Assembly (NCBI GenBank): GCA_938046735.1
Contig: CALIXF010000009.1
Location: 124,001 to 188,000, forward strand
Reading direction: 5' to 3'
Length of the DNA stretch: 64,000 nt
Origin: an uncultured Candidatus Saccharibacteria bacterium
GTDB lineage: Bacteria > Patescibacteriota > Saccharimonadia > Saccharimonadales > Saccharimonadaceae
A program made the translations under genes and the position numbers. The notes below the pieces were generated by a model. It made no database searches. It had not been told where the DNA came from and worked only from the letters and a program-made list of their open reading frames with translations. Positions 50,601-58,826 of the stretch are shown here, one piece after another (position 1 is the stretch's first letter; each line of letters opens with the position of its first letter).

Positions 50601-51914
50601 ACGCAACAGGGTCCCACCGCAAACATTATCTGTTCACATCTTATTGCGGTAAACGAAGATGCCGTCTATACTACGCGAGAAAATCGAACTGGTGTGGCTA
50701 TCTATGGTGGTTACAATAATTTTCCAAAATATTCTAGTACTATTGGTTTTTGGTTTACTGTTCCAGACCAACTGAATCTTAACATCACAGATGTCGCCTC
50801 ATTCAAGAACTGGCTAAAAGCCGAAAAAGCCAAAGGCACGCCAGTCACGGTTTACTACGAATTGAAGGAGCCTCAAATCACTGACCTTGGCAGAACTAAT
50901 CTCAATCAGGTTTATATTACAGATACTCACCTAGAACTTGGCAACGGCATTAAGGAAACTATTAAAGGTATCGCTCCCACCGCCACTCAAACAGATTACG
51001 CAAGAGCTGGTGGGATCACCAAGACCATTTATAACACCGAGATCAAGGTTGATAAGCAGAAGCAAGAGATTGAGTCTATCGTTTCTAAACAGACACAAGT
51101 AGACCAACAGATTACTGAAGAGTTTTCGAAGATTACACAAAATATTAAGAACGTTGTCACTACAATTCAAACTACGGGTGGTGGTAACCTTATCAAGAAC
51201 TCAGTAGGTTATGCCAAGAATCAAGATGGAACGTTAGTAGAATGGACTAAGAATAACACTGGTGAAATTAAAAGCTATACTAGCCCAGAATCCAAATCTT
51301 ATGGTGCGATTTCCGGTAATGCGATTGAACTAAAAAAGGGCGCTAGTATCACACAGAGGCTTAATGTGGCGTCTAGCGGTAAAATACCATATTCACTATC
51401 TTTTAAGTGTAAAAAGGGATCCGTTGGCACCGCTACGGTTAAATTAAGTAATACTATCGACGGCTTTATTGTTACAATCCCGGAGGGTAAAGAGATTGTA
51501 TGGCAGAATTACGACCTTACAAAACTTGATCCAAGCATGAACTACCTAGATATTACCGTATCGACCAGCAATAACTGCGAACAATTCTTAATTACTGACC
51601 TTATGGTGAACATGGGTGACCAATCAGTGCCTTGGGTCCAGGCGAACGGCGAAATTCTAAACACACAGGTGGCAGTTAATGATCAAGGTATGATGGTTTC
51701 TTCAAGCGTTTATTCTGGAGATTACGTTCAAATTACTCCTCTAGGGATGAGTGGCCACTCAAACATCACTGGTTCTGATGAAGAAGTTTTTAAGTTGAAC
51801 CGTGATGTCACAGAGACATCAAAACTTAGTGCTAGAAAAGAGATCACTATGGACCCGATCAAAATAGTACCTGTAAAAGACGGCGATATGGCAGGATGGA
51901 ATTTTGTAGGATAG
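47682..51914 (+). CDS. baseplate hub / tail fibre-like protein with repeated modules
   Basis: 1410 residues; the start shares bases with the preceding stop. The first 250 residues look like a gp27/Tal-type hub (TASLVLDDNTVITGQDKLIK, TIKELVNQLAERF). Residues about 320-450, 610-740 and 760-900 are three related beta-sandwich-like modules, each with a SNG(I/L) strand, a DGT/YGR turn, a T.SW/TAGW segment and a (P/E)(A/S)G(K/T/I)Y strand; carbohydrate binding is plausible. A coiled coil and a further beta domain end the protein. Confidence 0.75.
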   Translation: MINVSDKFKDAMKKPVKTITASLVLDDNTVITGQDKLIKITIDSSGHLFGTATSVINVELFGTDYNLVDHTFSVIAKTLVDIENDTWEEANFGLFYVEESTADFEKKTTKIKGYDLMGKLAKTPYSSGTIQFPCTIKELVNQLAERFEFTVDTNLDNLPNITYQIPEDLYAKISNCTYRDILGEIAGTTATIAVFNGKTLSFRDSKKKPGEDEIWTYDNLKTLKYKPKYGPVNSLVLARTPQEDNIAVSDNDSITTNGLTEVKLANNEILDDDRRSLIDPIFSSIKGLSYHPFESETTGLGWHKPGDLVSAQAGGGLMNGRTTGWIGQEKFLGKNLIKFNANFTSNGISVKTNSYGRITEAKGIMTAGWAVVSKFYDEVLFPAGKYTLSVDRPLNHRVAIAGNGIGGFMGGANLNAGETKVTFTAKVPFEIMRLVVNDPVGTNIDLGAFTPKLSLGDVPTDEPYIGDDASAGYKNMFDEFSGLPVNKNGLSLFNQDGVLKLTGTPDRDWVQLASRDITGILMNNRPYTIVQYNTPNTKFYVEISARKKDGSGHDVIGNKTSRTHNFTANFTLYDRYNMVIMCGKQNDTTPLPLYGNFGLYYGTFNENNLPEYTPYLTSVVSPRPIAPAKVNEIIYKQYTLDTNLYRPKENYTSNGITHTILPDGTIESKGTSTISWSTIGNYQLVLEPGIYEFSRSGADWSVSLDSNTGRNHTLASMRSGQERTIFEITKKETGVYLAFLPGAGSTMNNIAKFSIKKAISAVVAVTDKNLLKIGTGNTSNGLISSIADDGTVTYSGQMTNSWANITSYIDFDCPLPSGTYTLSIDHPKSHRIIFKYKMANGLTSEISANLTTTSTSRTFTTTQPIVAGYLYIAAANGSILNDTVKAQLEAGDVATDIVSYEEQNFTLPENDNLYKLTDDVYDEIKLENGVAKLIKRVGKLILTGEENSINYYYTSKAGTIGFKYKNPSGEMIFTQQGPTANIICSHLIAVNEDAVYTTRENRTGVAIYGGYNNFPKYSSTIGFWFTVPDQLNLNITDVASFKNWLKAEKAKGTPVTVYYELKEPQITDLGRTNLNQVYITDTHLELGNGIKETIKGIAPTATQTDYARAGGITKTIYNTEIKVDKQKQEIESIVSKQTQVDQQITEEFSKITQNIKNVVTTIQTTGGGNLIKNSVGYAKNQDGTLVEWTKNNTGEIKSYTSPESKSYGAISGNAIELKKGASITQRLNVASSGKIPYSLSFKCKKGSVGTATVKLSNTIDGFIVTIPEGKEIVWQNYDLTKLDPSMNYLDITVSTSNNCEQFLITDLMVNMGDQSVPWVQANGEILNTQVAVNDQGMMVSSSVYSGDYVQITPLGMSGHSNITGSDEEVFKLNRDVTETSKLSARKEITMDPIKIVPVKDGDMAGWNFVG

Positions 51915-51924
51915 GAGGCAAAAA

Positions 51925-53712
51925 ATGAATAACGGCAACTTCGAAACAAGAAACACAGGCGGATCTGGATATCCTAACCGTCTTAGATTCGAGTGGTGGC
52001 TGATCGGGCAAGATATTGCCGGTAATCGCTCTAGAGTGGGGTTTAAACTCTTTGGTACCGGCGGAACTACTACAGGAGCTTGGGTTAAGCTATTTAAAGC
52101 TTATGCTAATGTGGCAGGTCAGACTTGGAGTACCGGCGCACATAATCTCCATAATGGAACTGTTTTAGTCCAAGGTGATAAATGGATCGGACATAACGCT
52201 GATGGCACTGGCTGGTTTGAAGCTTATGCAGACGGTGCTATTTATGGAGCAGGATATAACTCGTTCGGCAAAAGAGGCTGGAACTTACCTACTATTCCTA
52301 GAGCATCACAACCATCTATTAAAACGTTCCCGAATAATACGCCTGACTTTAATCTAGGTGAGACGATCACTATTCACATGAATGCTGTAAACGGTGCTTT
52401 TAAGCACACTGTCTATTTCTTGTATGGCGACAAAAGCTATAAGATCGCTGAGAATATAGGCGCTAACTGCCAATTCAATACGAACCTAGTAGCTGAAGAG
52501 ATTTATAAGATTACTACTTCTAAAAAGGCCTACTCTGGTCAAATTAAGGTTGATACGTTTTTAAATGGTAATTTAACTGGAAGTAAAACTTGCCACTATA
52601 ATGCACATTTAATCGATGTTGAACCAACTTTTACGGATTTCACTTATTTTGACTCGAACGCTACGACAAAGGTTATTACCGGCAATGACCAAATATTTAT
52701 CCAAGGTCAATCGAGGCTATCTGTAAAAATTGCCAAAGAGAAGAAAGCTGAAGCTAAAAAATATGCAACGATGACTAAATATCTAGCTTCTGCGTTTGGT
52801 GTTTCTATTACAAAAAACTATTCGGCAACCAATGATGTACAAATTGATATTGGAGCGGTTAATGCTAATACCAACCAGGTTGTGAGCGTGTCAGCGATAG
52901 ATTCTCGTGAGTTTTCTACTACTAAGACTAAAAATATCACCGTAATCCCCTACTCAAGACCAACTATAAACGTTTCTGCTGGTCGTAAGGGTAATTTCGA
53001 AAATGAGACTATTGCAAAAATTAGCGGCAATATTGCTTCTTTAAAAATTGGTAATGCTGAAAAGAACGGCGTATTAAGCCTAAAGTGCCGAACTAGGTCT
53101 AGTATGGATTCTAATTTTGGTCCCGCACAAAACGTACCATTTACCATTGGTTCAGATATGATATTAAGGGTGCCAGATTTTCATATTGCTTTAGACAATA
53201 CTTTAAAGCACACACTTGAATTTGAAGTTATAGATAAGCTATCTAGTGTTAAGGTTTATTTTGAGATTGATGTTGGTATCCCTATCTTTAGAATATCTAC
53301 GAAAACTAAGAAGCTCTATAATAACGAAGAGAGAGTATTGACTGAGAAGGATGCTATCCCAGCAGAAAACATTGTAGGGCAACCAAAAATTAAATATTCC
53401 ACGGATAGGATCTTAATAGGGACTTGGATTGACGGACGAAAAATCTATCGTAAAGTCTATACTGGCACAGGTAATGTACCTGAGAATCTTGTGATTGATC
53501 CGTTCAAGACGATTGTTGACGTGCGAATGATGATTAAAAATAATCCAGGTGAAGCATGGCGTTCTGTCCCATGGGTATTCAATTTTTACGACGGTAATTG
53601 GGCTGGTGGATTTTATATCCAAGAGAACCAACATAAGATCATTATGCAGATTGGCAATGAATTAAGAAAAGCCTATTGGTGGCATATGATTATCGATTAT
53701 TGTATAGATTAG
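51925..53712 (+). CDS. tail-tip minor structural protein, DUF859-like
   Basis: 595 residues, GGAGG before ATG. N-terminal jelly-roll-like region (LRFEWWLIGQDIAGNRS, AYADGAIYGAG), the GWNLPTIPRAS segment common in phage minor structural proteins, then Ig-like repeats and a C-terminal domain (IDGRKIYRKVYTGTG, WRSVPWVFNFYDG). Probably binds the host surface. Last gene of the tail operon. Confidence 0.75.
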   Translation: MNNGNFETRNTGGSGYPNRLRFEWWLIGQDIAGNRSRVGFKLFGTGGTTTGAWVKLFKAYANVAGQTWSTGAHNLHNGTVLVQGDKWIGHNADGTGWFEAYADGAIYGAGYNSFGKRGWNLPTIPRASQPSIKTFPNNTPDFNLGETITIHMNAVNGAFKHTVYFLYGDKSYKIAENIGANCQFNTNLVAEEIYKITTSKKAYSGQIKVDTFLNGNLTGSKTCHYNAHLIDVEPTFTDFTYFDSNATTKVITGNDQIFIQGQSRLSVKIAKEKKAEAKKYATMTKYLASAFGVSITKNYSATNDVQIDIGAVNANTNQVVSVSAIDSREFSTTKTKNITVIPYSRPTINVSAGRKGNFENETIAKISGNIASLKIGNAEKNGVLSLKCRTRSSMDSNFGPAQNVPFTIGSDMILRVPDFHIALDNTLKHTLEFEVIDKLSSVKVYFEIDVGIPIFRISTKTKKLYNNEERVLTEKDAIPAENIVGQPKIKYSTDRILIGTWIDGRKIYRKVYTGTGNVPENLVIDPFKTIVDVRMMIKNNPGEAWRSVPWVFNFYDGNWAGGFYIQENQHKIIMQIGNELRKAYWWHMIIDYCID

Positions 53713-53744
53713 TAATTCATACTATAATGCTTATAGCTACTCCA

Positions 53745-53784
53745 GTTTGCAACTTTCTGGGCGAGAAGTAGCAAACTCATTTTT
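53745..53784 (+). terminator. terminator of the tail operon
   Basis: GTTTGCaACTT pairs with AAGTaGCAAAC (one mismatch) followed by CATTTTT. Confidence 0.65.
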
Positions 53785-53790
53785 CTCTGC

Positions 53791-53851
53791 TCTGGTTATG
53801 CTATAATCAAAGCAAATCTACGACTACGTTACCCAAGCGTAGTCGTTTTTT
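53791..53851 (+). promoter_or_regulatory. phage promoter 4 with CTACGAC leader terminator
   Basis: CTGGTTATGCTATAAT (TATAAT 53802-53807), nearly identical to promoter 1. CTACGAC from 53818, perfect 9-bp stem ACGACTACG (53820-53828) with CGTAGTCGT (53838-53846), then TTTTTT. ATGTAA, a start-stop pair, follows at 53852. Confidence 0.75.
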
Positions 53852-53867
53852 ATGTAAAGGAAAAACA

Positions 53868-55022
53868 ATGTTAGATAAAATTATTGCAGCAGCGGTAGGA
53901 GCAGGTATTTTAGGGTCTGCATATCTGCTAGATCTTCTTATTGGAATAGTAAAAGTAATTTTTACTCCCGATTTGAAATGGTCATGGAAAAAGATGTTTC
54001 AAGACCTAGTTAAGGCTATTATTTGGGCTGTTGGTGTTATAGGAACAGTAGCTTTACTCGAAATTACAAACTGGTACGCCAAAAAAGTTGGAGCAGACAT
54101 GTCATTTTTGCAGGACGCTTCATTCCCGATTTTAATTGCTGGCATTTTAGGTGGGGTTGGCTGGTATTTGACCAATACGATCAAAAACATTGTTGCTTTC
54201 ATCAACAAGAAGACCGAGGTTAAGCTAGACGAATCTAAGGCGGATTACACAGGATTAACTTCTGATGTTATAAAGACGGCTAAAGAAATTGCAGAACTCA
54301 TCACTCCTAAACATACTGTCAATAATATTCAGACAGATGAAAAAGCTAAACCTACAGAAGAAGAAATTGTAGAGGTTGGGCAAGGAGGAGATAACCCTTT
54401 ATCTAGGAGACTGCCTGATGGTGATAACGATTATGGTAAGGGATGGCAATGCACTAAATATTCATGGTATCTAGCTTCAGGTATTCGAATGAATTATGCT
54501 CCACATCCGGATTATGGCCCATGTGATGGTCAAGATATGGTAAATTATCTCGTTAATAAGCTTGGTTGGGTACGATGCGGCAAGCGTAATGGTGCTATTT
54601 TTGCATATTCTGCAGGTGCTTATGGCCATACTGGTAATGTTGTAGATGCAGCAAATAATATCGTAAATGATGCCAACTGGACACCACTTCGCGTTTCTAC
54701 TCATTATCTTAATCTTGATGCTGTGGGAGCTGTTTATGCTTGTCATAAATCTATGTTAGAGACTGAAAATCCTAAACCAGTTCCAGCCCCTACAATTCCT
54801 AGCCCTGCACCACAGATAACTCCAAACGATGAAGTTAGCTATACTTATCAAGATGGTGATACATTTGGTGCTGTAATTCTTAAACTGGGTCTTCAAACTA
54901 ATCATGGTTTATGGGACAAGAATGATGGTGATGTAGCTTTTTACACAAAGCAACTTAATGAACAAGGTATTTATGGGAATATTCCAGTTGGTACGACTAT
55001 TAAGTTGAGGCGAAGACAATAA
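53868..55022 (+). CDS. fused holin-CHAP endolysin-LysM protein
   Basis: 384 residues, AAAGGAAAAA before ATG. About three N-terminal hydrophobic helices (near 5-32, 48-66, 86-110) resemble a holin. Residues 180-300 form a CHAP amidase/peptidase domain with C195 (GWQCTKYSW) and H254 (YGHTGNV). A Pro-rich linker leads to a LysM-like wall-binding end (YTYQDGDTFGAVILKLG, IPVGTTIKL). Membrane pore former and lysin are normally separate proteins. TAATG overlap with the next gene. Confidence 0.75.
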   Translation: MLDKIIAAAVGAGILGSAYLLDLLIGIVKVIFTPDLKWSWKKMFQDLVKAIIWAVGVIGTVALLEITNWYAKKVGADMSFLQDASFPILIAGILGGVGWYLTNTIKNIVAFINKKTEVKLDESKADYTGLTSDVIKTAKEIAELITPKHTVNNIQTDEKAKPTEEEIVEVGQGGDNPLSRRLPDGDNDYGKGWQCTKYSWYLASGIRMNYAPHPDYGPCDGQDMVNYLVNKLGWVRCGKRNGAIFAYSAGAYGHTGNVVDAANNIVNDANWTPLRVSTHYLNLDAVGAVYACHKSMLETENPKPVPAPTIPSPAPQITPNDEVSYTYQDGDTFGAVILKLGLQTNHGLWDKNDGDVAFYTKQLNEQGIYGNIPVGTTIKLRRRQ

Positions 55023-55408
55023 TGAAAATTGCGGTGGAAGACATCACAGCGTTTGTCTCTGTAGTGGCTGGTGTGATTACGGGAGGACTTGTTATCTTTA
55101 AGTTTGTAAGCTCTATCGTACAAAAATGGGTAGACAGTCTACTCAAGCCAGTGAACGATAGAATAGACGAGTCTAACAGAATTATAATGGCTAGACTCGA
55201 TGCGAACGCTGAAGAACTTAAACAAATGCAACTTGAACAATACAAGAACTTTTTGACTAGATATCTTGCTGATATTGAACGAGATACTGAACTAACAGAA
55301 ATTGAGCTTGAACGTTTTAACGACATCTATACGAAATATGACAACCTTGGTGGCAATTCATATGTCCATAGAAAAATTGACAAATATAAAGAACAAGGTA
55401 AACTATGA
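55022..55408 (+). CDS. membrane protein of lysis cassette (holin-like)
   Basis: 128 residues: one N-terminal transmembrane helix (ITAFVSVVAGVITGGLVIFKFV), then a coiled coil and a helical tail. Layout of XhlA-like or class III holins. Overlaps the lysin stop, so it is coupled. Confidence 0.65.
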   Translation: MKIAVEDITAFVSVVAGVITGGLVIFKFVSSIVQKWVDSLLKPVNDRIDESNRIIMARLDANAEELKQMQLEQYKNFLTRYLADIERDTELTEIELERFNDIYTKYDNLGGNSYVHRKIDKYKEQGKL

Positions 55409-55449
55409 TTAGGAGCAAGAACTACTAAGTTATTGTTGAGAGATTTTAT

Positions 55450-55479
55450 AAAGACCTAGAAATAGGTCTTTATTTTTTA
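55450..55479 (+). terminator. terminator of the lysis operon
   Basis: AAAGACCTA, GAAA, TAGGTCTTT, then ATTTTTTAT. Confidence 0.85.
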
Positions 55480-55498
55480 TCTACAATAACAAGAAAAA

Positions 55499-55516
55499 GC
55501 CCCTAAACAGGGGCTA
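55499..55516 (-). terminator. terminator of the 55527 gene
   Basis: AGCCCCT/AGGGGCT stem with TTTTTC on the reverse strand. Confidence 0.75.
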
Positions 55517-55526
55517 AGGGGAGAAA

Positions 55527-55799
55527 TTATGCAATTGTTAAGAACTTATCAATCAATGGAATTACTTTTGCACCGTCTTTAGCGTAAGCCAATAGATATT
55601 CGTGCTGATTCTTATCTATCAGATCCATCGCATTCAACCCAATTTCATGATCACCGTCAAACTCGACTTCGAGATTGTAATTGAACACGGTGTTATCTTG
55701 AACGTCTTTAAACCTGCAATTAAATCCAGCTAAACAGTACTTAAACTCACCAATCCTTTCTTGAGGAATCGCGATATCAACAATAAAATGTAAACGCAT
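55527..55799 (-). CDS. small FDGDHE protein, prophage paralogue
   Basis: 90 residues, AAGGAGG before ATG. Aligns along its length with the chromosomal protein at 28048: CRF, then EFDGDHEIGLNAMDLIDKNQ versus KFDGDHEDGLSIMDVIDRFR, and H-x-YL. Isolated between the lysis and early genes with its own terminator, so it may be expressed in the lysogen. Function unknown. Confidence 0.65.
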   Translation of the reverse strand: MRLHFIVDIAIPQERIGEFKYCLAGFNCRFKDVQDNTVFNYNLEVEFDGDHEIGLNAMDLIDKNQHEYLLAYAKDGAKVIPLIDKFLTIA

Positions 55800-55945
55800 A
55801 AAATCACCTCCTTATGAATGTTCTCCCACTTGAATTAAGTATAAAGCTAAACACTTAAAATAACCACAATAAAAATAGTCCCCTCTCAACTTGGGACTAT
55901 TTCGAGTTTAGAAAAAATATGAAAAAGATTTTTTGTTTTCTAATG

Positions 55946-56314
55946 CTATTTTAGCACATTAGCAATACTAGAGTCAGGATTATAGATTCGATTATCACGA
56001 TCTTTCTGATATCCTCTACGAGCAAACCAATCATCTAATCTACGGTTGAATAATTCACCTATCATGAACTTGAGACCATTCTCTCTTGTAAACTTCTCAA
56101 GTAGTTCAATGAATTTTAGAAACTGACCGTTATGCATTTTACTATTATTAATAGCTAGCAGATTGACCGTCTTCTTGTCTGACAGACAGAAAAGCCCATA
56201 AAGACTACCATGCATAAACGTGTAATAATGATCATCACCAAAAATTCGTAGTATTGGATATTCTTGATAAGAGTCCACTAATGATAATACTTTACGAGAA
56301 TTGATAGTTTTCAT
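55946..56314 (-). CDS. GNAT-like small phage protein
   Basis: 122 residues. LLAINNSKMHNGQFLKFIELL and FNRRLDDWFARRGYQKDRD recall the C-terminal half of GNAT acetyltransferases (the N..L..WFxxRGF pattern), but the acetyl-CoA loop is not obvious. Last gene of the leftward early operon. Confidence 0.45.
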   Translation of the reverse strand: MKTINSRKVLSLVDSYQEYPILRIFGDDHYYTFMHGSLYGLFCLSDKKTVNLLAINNSKMHNGQFLKFIELLEKFTRENGLKFMIGELFNRRLDDWFARRGYQKDRDNRIYNPDSSIANVLK

Positions 56315-56322
56315 TGCTTTTC

Positions 56323-56493
56323 CTAATCTGTATAACCTATACTTATAATCACATCCTTAATATCGCCTAGCTTTTTAAGCTGCCTCTTTTGCTTCTTCCG
56401 AAGTCTATGATGATAAATCTTACGAACTCTCTTATCTCTGCCTTTTCTGCAGTGATAACAAGAGCATCCAGTGTGCATTTTAGCGTTTACCAT
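56323..56493 (-). CDS. small Cys-rich basic protein
   Basis: 56 residues. ATG at 56493 overlaps the VRR-NUC stop by 7 nt. CSCYHC near the N-terminus and a very basic helix (KRVRKIYHHRLRKKQKRQLK) suggest a nucleic-acid-binding protein with a half zinc site. Confidence 0.6.
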   Translation of the reverse strand: MVNAKMHTGCSCYHCRKGRDKRVRKIYHHRLRKKQKRQLKKLGDIKDVIISIGYTD

Positions 56494-56987
56494 CGCGTAC
56501 CTCTTAGGTACTCTTCAATAATTTTCTTGCACCTATCAAGACCCACCCCAAATTCGGCTCTATAACCCCTCGCACGCAGGTTTTCAAGCATTCCTGCTTG
56601 TTCTTCAATGTGTTTGTCCCACCAATCTCCTTTTTTGCGAATTTTAGTTTCGCCTTTCAAAAGCTTTTTAGCATCTTTGTCGCGCTTTAATTTGGTGTCA
56701 TCCCTCTTAATCTCAATATAGAGTCCACCTAATGTTTTAATCTCAACTAAACTATAGTCGCCACCTAATGCTGTCTTTACTTTTACTTCTCTTGGTTCAG
56801 CTATAAATAAATCCGGATAACCTCTTTCTGGATGCAATCTCTTATGTTTCGCTGCTTGACCAGGTGTCAATTTAAGATCTGCTGCGATATCAAAGCGATA
56901 GATTACATTTGGATATTGTAATTGTAGATATCGAGCGATCTGCTCATAAAGATTATGCTCGGAATTATATTTTGGAAATCGTCTCAT
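56487..56987 (-). CDS. VRR-NUC domain nuclease
   Basis: 166 residues. SEHNLYEQIARYLQLQYPN, RGYPDLF (D59), YIEIKR (E92, K94), EEQAGMLENLRARGYRAEF and GLDRCKKIIEEYL give the VRR-NUC order, a PD-(D/E)XK nuclease found in phages and in FAN1-type repair enzymes. It probably acts on phage recombination or packaging intermediates. Confidence 0.85.
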   Translation of the reverse strand: MRRFPKYNSEHNLYEQIARYLQLQYPNVIYRFDIAADLKLTPGQAAKHKRLHPERGYPDLFIAEPREVKVKTALGGDYSLVEIKTLGGLYIEIKRDDTKLKRDKDAKKLLKGETKIRKKGDWWDKHIEEQAGMLENLRARGYRAEFGVGLDRCKKIIEEYLRGTRW

Positions 56988-57333
56988 TAATCATCTCCAT
57001 GTTCCATTACATATTCATCTAACACTTCTTGCGGTGCGTCTCTAAAGAACCTACCGATACTTGAAATTGTTGGAAGGAACTTAGTAACCTCATCAGGTTT
57101 TAATAGCTCTGAATAATCATACTCAGAGGCATATTCTAACAGTGGGTGCAGAGACTTATTTGTTTATTGTCTTTCATTTCGTTTAGCTCTTTATCAATAT
57201 TGAACTTCTTCTTTTTGCTTGCCATACGGATTTTTGCCCAGTAGATTTGTTTGTCGCTCTTAGAATGCATGGCAGGTTTATGGGAACTAAGTTTCCCCCA
57301 ATCTACTGGCACATTAAATTCATTCTTCTTCAT
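56987..57333 (-). pseudogene. frame-interrupted early protein
   Basis: ATG 57333 (GGAG upstream) reads KKNEFNVPVDWGKLSSHKP to a stop at 57136. A coding-looking frame in the -1 register then runs from about 57150 to 56987 (LLEYASEYDYSELLKP, then EVLDEYVMEHGDD) with no start codon or ribosome site; its stop shares bases with the next start. A frameshift, natural or from the assembly, is the simplest reading. The first part may still be expressed as a 65-residue protein. Confidence 0.5.
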
Positions 57334-57334
57334 T

Positions 57335-57796
57335 TTACTTCTCCAAAAGTTCAGGATTCTCATGAATTTTATGCCACTCTCGGTGATGTTTAAAGCATAG
57401 CCACCTGACTTCTAATGGTTTGTTATAGTCATCGTGGTGAGCTTCAGCTTTTTCCCCACACACCTCACAGGGCTTTCGTTCTATATGCTTGTTTCGTAGG
57501 TAATGGCTAAACGTGGAACGAGCTTTTCTGCGTTTAGCTCTTTCGTTCTCTGAATAACCAGTCCCGTATGCAGGCTGTTCTTCTTTTGGCAGTAATTCCT
57601 CTCTGTACTTTGCATAGCATTTTATAGAGCAGAAGTGCCTTTTTCTTCGTGCATAGGATGATGGTCTCGTTTCAAACTTAATGCCACAATAATCACATTT
57701 CACTATAATTCTCCGCTTGAGAGCTTCTGATATTTTTCTTCTGGTTTCTATACTAGTTGAATGACCTTTTTGAAAACCTTTTATCCCTTTGGGCAT
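57335..57796 (-). CDS. HNH endonuclease with NUMOD3-like and zinc-finger parts
   Basis: 153 residues. [21 protein letters not shown] resembles the NUMOD3 DNA-binding helix of homing endonucleases. CDYCG...CSIKC forms one zinc site. The HNH core is [23 protein letters not shown] split across ...C-H-H. Probably a free-standing homing-type or packaging nuclease. Confidence 0.8.
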   Translation of the reverse strand: MPKGIKGFQKGHSTSIETRRKISEALKRRIIVKCDYCGIKFETRPSSYARRKRHFCSIKCYAKYREELLPKEEQPAYGTGYSENERAKRRKARSTFSHYLRNKHIERKPCEVCGEKAEAHHDDYNKPLEVRWLCFKHHREWHKIHENPELLEK

Positions 57797-58203
57797 ATTT
57801 CCCCCATACTCGATTCATGAATATTACCGATGACTTCGTAATGATTCGACATATGATTATACAAATCAAATATTTCATCGGTTTTTGTTTTGTCTAATAA
57901 CCCAATTCGTGGACTGTTAGGATCTTTAACTACAACGAATTTACCGACACATCGTTTGTCGTAGGGGTATCTCATTTTGACTATGTCGTCAACATATATC
58001 ATCTTACCGTTTTTATCTTTAATACCGGTTGCTTGCTCGATAATAAAATCATCTTGCTCAACCTCTGGAGTTATGACATTACCATAATCCGAGAGCAAAA
58101 CACCATTCTGAGCGATATAGAAGCTACCTGATATATTAAATGGGTGTTTGTAATCATAGGTTTTTTGTTTTCTACTCCAAACTCTGAACTTTAATTCACA
58201 CAT
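57781..58203 (-). CDS. YopX-family phage protein
   Basis: 140 residues: [14 protein letters not shown] at the start, [26 protein letters not shown] in the middle and the ending [10 protein letters not shown] are the YopX signature. Role unknown; common in early regions of Firmicutes phages. Overlaps neighbours on both sides. Confidence 0.85.
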   Translation of the reverse strand: MCELKFRVWSRKQKTYDYKHPFNISGSFYIAQNGVLLSDYGNVITPEVEQDDFIIEQATGIKDKNGKMIYVDDIVKMRYPYDKRCVGKFVVVKDPNSPRIGLLDKTKTDEIFDLYNHMSNHYEVIGNIHESSMGEICPKG

Positions 58204-58564
58204 TATGTTGCACCTCTTCTTCGTCGGTAGAAATTTTTACGTCATGTTTGGCATTATCTATTGGTTGAAAATGCTCTTCATCATTAAAAGAAACTAAAAC
58301 ATGTTCAGTGTATTTACCGATAGTTTGAGTAACACTGCCATAAAAATGATAAAACTCTAGGGTATGATATGCGCCCCTTATTGGAACATTTGCAAAAATT
58401 GGTTTTATTTTAGCGTTAATATTTAACTCATTGCAGATATCTTGAACATCTCCAAAAGAAAGTATCTCTTTTAACTCTTTTTTACTGAATTCAATCTTGT
58501 GTTCTATTGCGAACCTTAATTCAGCTAGAACTGTTTCTTTGTCTAAAGTTTTGTACTCTTCCAT
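58196..58564 (-). CDS. unrecognised early phage protein
   Basis: 122 residues. Helical N-terminus (TVLAELRFAIEHKIEFSKKE), then mixed strands. Overlaps YopX by 8 nt. No family recognised. Confidence 0.65.
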   Translation of the reverse strand: MEEYKTLDKETVLAELRFAIEHKIEFSKKELKEILSFGDVQDICNELNINAKIKPIFANVPIRGAYHTLEFYHFYGSVTQTIGKYTEHVLVSFNDEEHFQPIDNAKHDVKISTDEEEVQHNV

Positions 58565-58566
58565 TG

Positions 58567-58803
58567 TTATAATTCCTCAATTACAAGTGGTCCTGCCTCG
58601 TCCATATCGTAATCCTCAACTTCATAATTATCAGCAATTATAGAGGCCCAATCGTTAAAGTATTCACGACGTTCTTCTTCGGACATCTTATCCCATTTTT
58701 CTTGCTCAATTTCTAATTCTTTATGACCACTCCTCAAATATCCGTGGACATAATCTAAATCTTGTGTAATTTTTAACATTTTAGTCATTTTACATTTCTC
58801 CAA
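58567..58803 (-). CDS. small acidic early phage protein
   Basis: 78 residues; two in-frame ATGs at the start, the second (TKMLKITQ) may be used. Highly acidic C-terminus (NYEVEDYDMDEAGPLVIEEL), possibly a DNA-mimic or inhibitor; no family recognised. Confidence 0.6.
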   Translation of the reverse strand: MEKCKMTKMLKITQDLDYVHGYLRSGHKELEIEQEKWDKMSEEERREYFNDWASIIADNYEVEDYDMDEAGPLVIEEL

Positions 58804-58826
58804 ATAGTCAATTAAATCAATATAAG

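Noticed and set aside
40975..53712. Diversity-generating retroelement acting on tail genes
   Set aside because: No reverse transcriptase and no template/variable repeat pair found.
57335..57796. HNH gene as part of a group I intron or intein
   Set aside because: No split host gene or intron core was seen around it; it is a free-standing gene in a tight operon.
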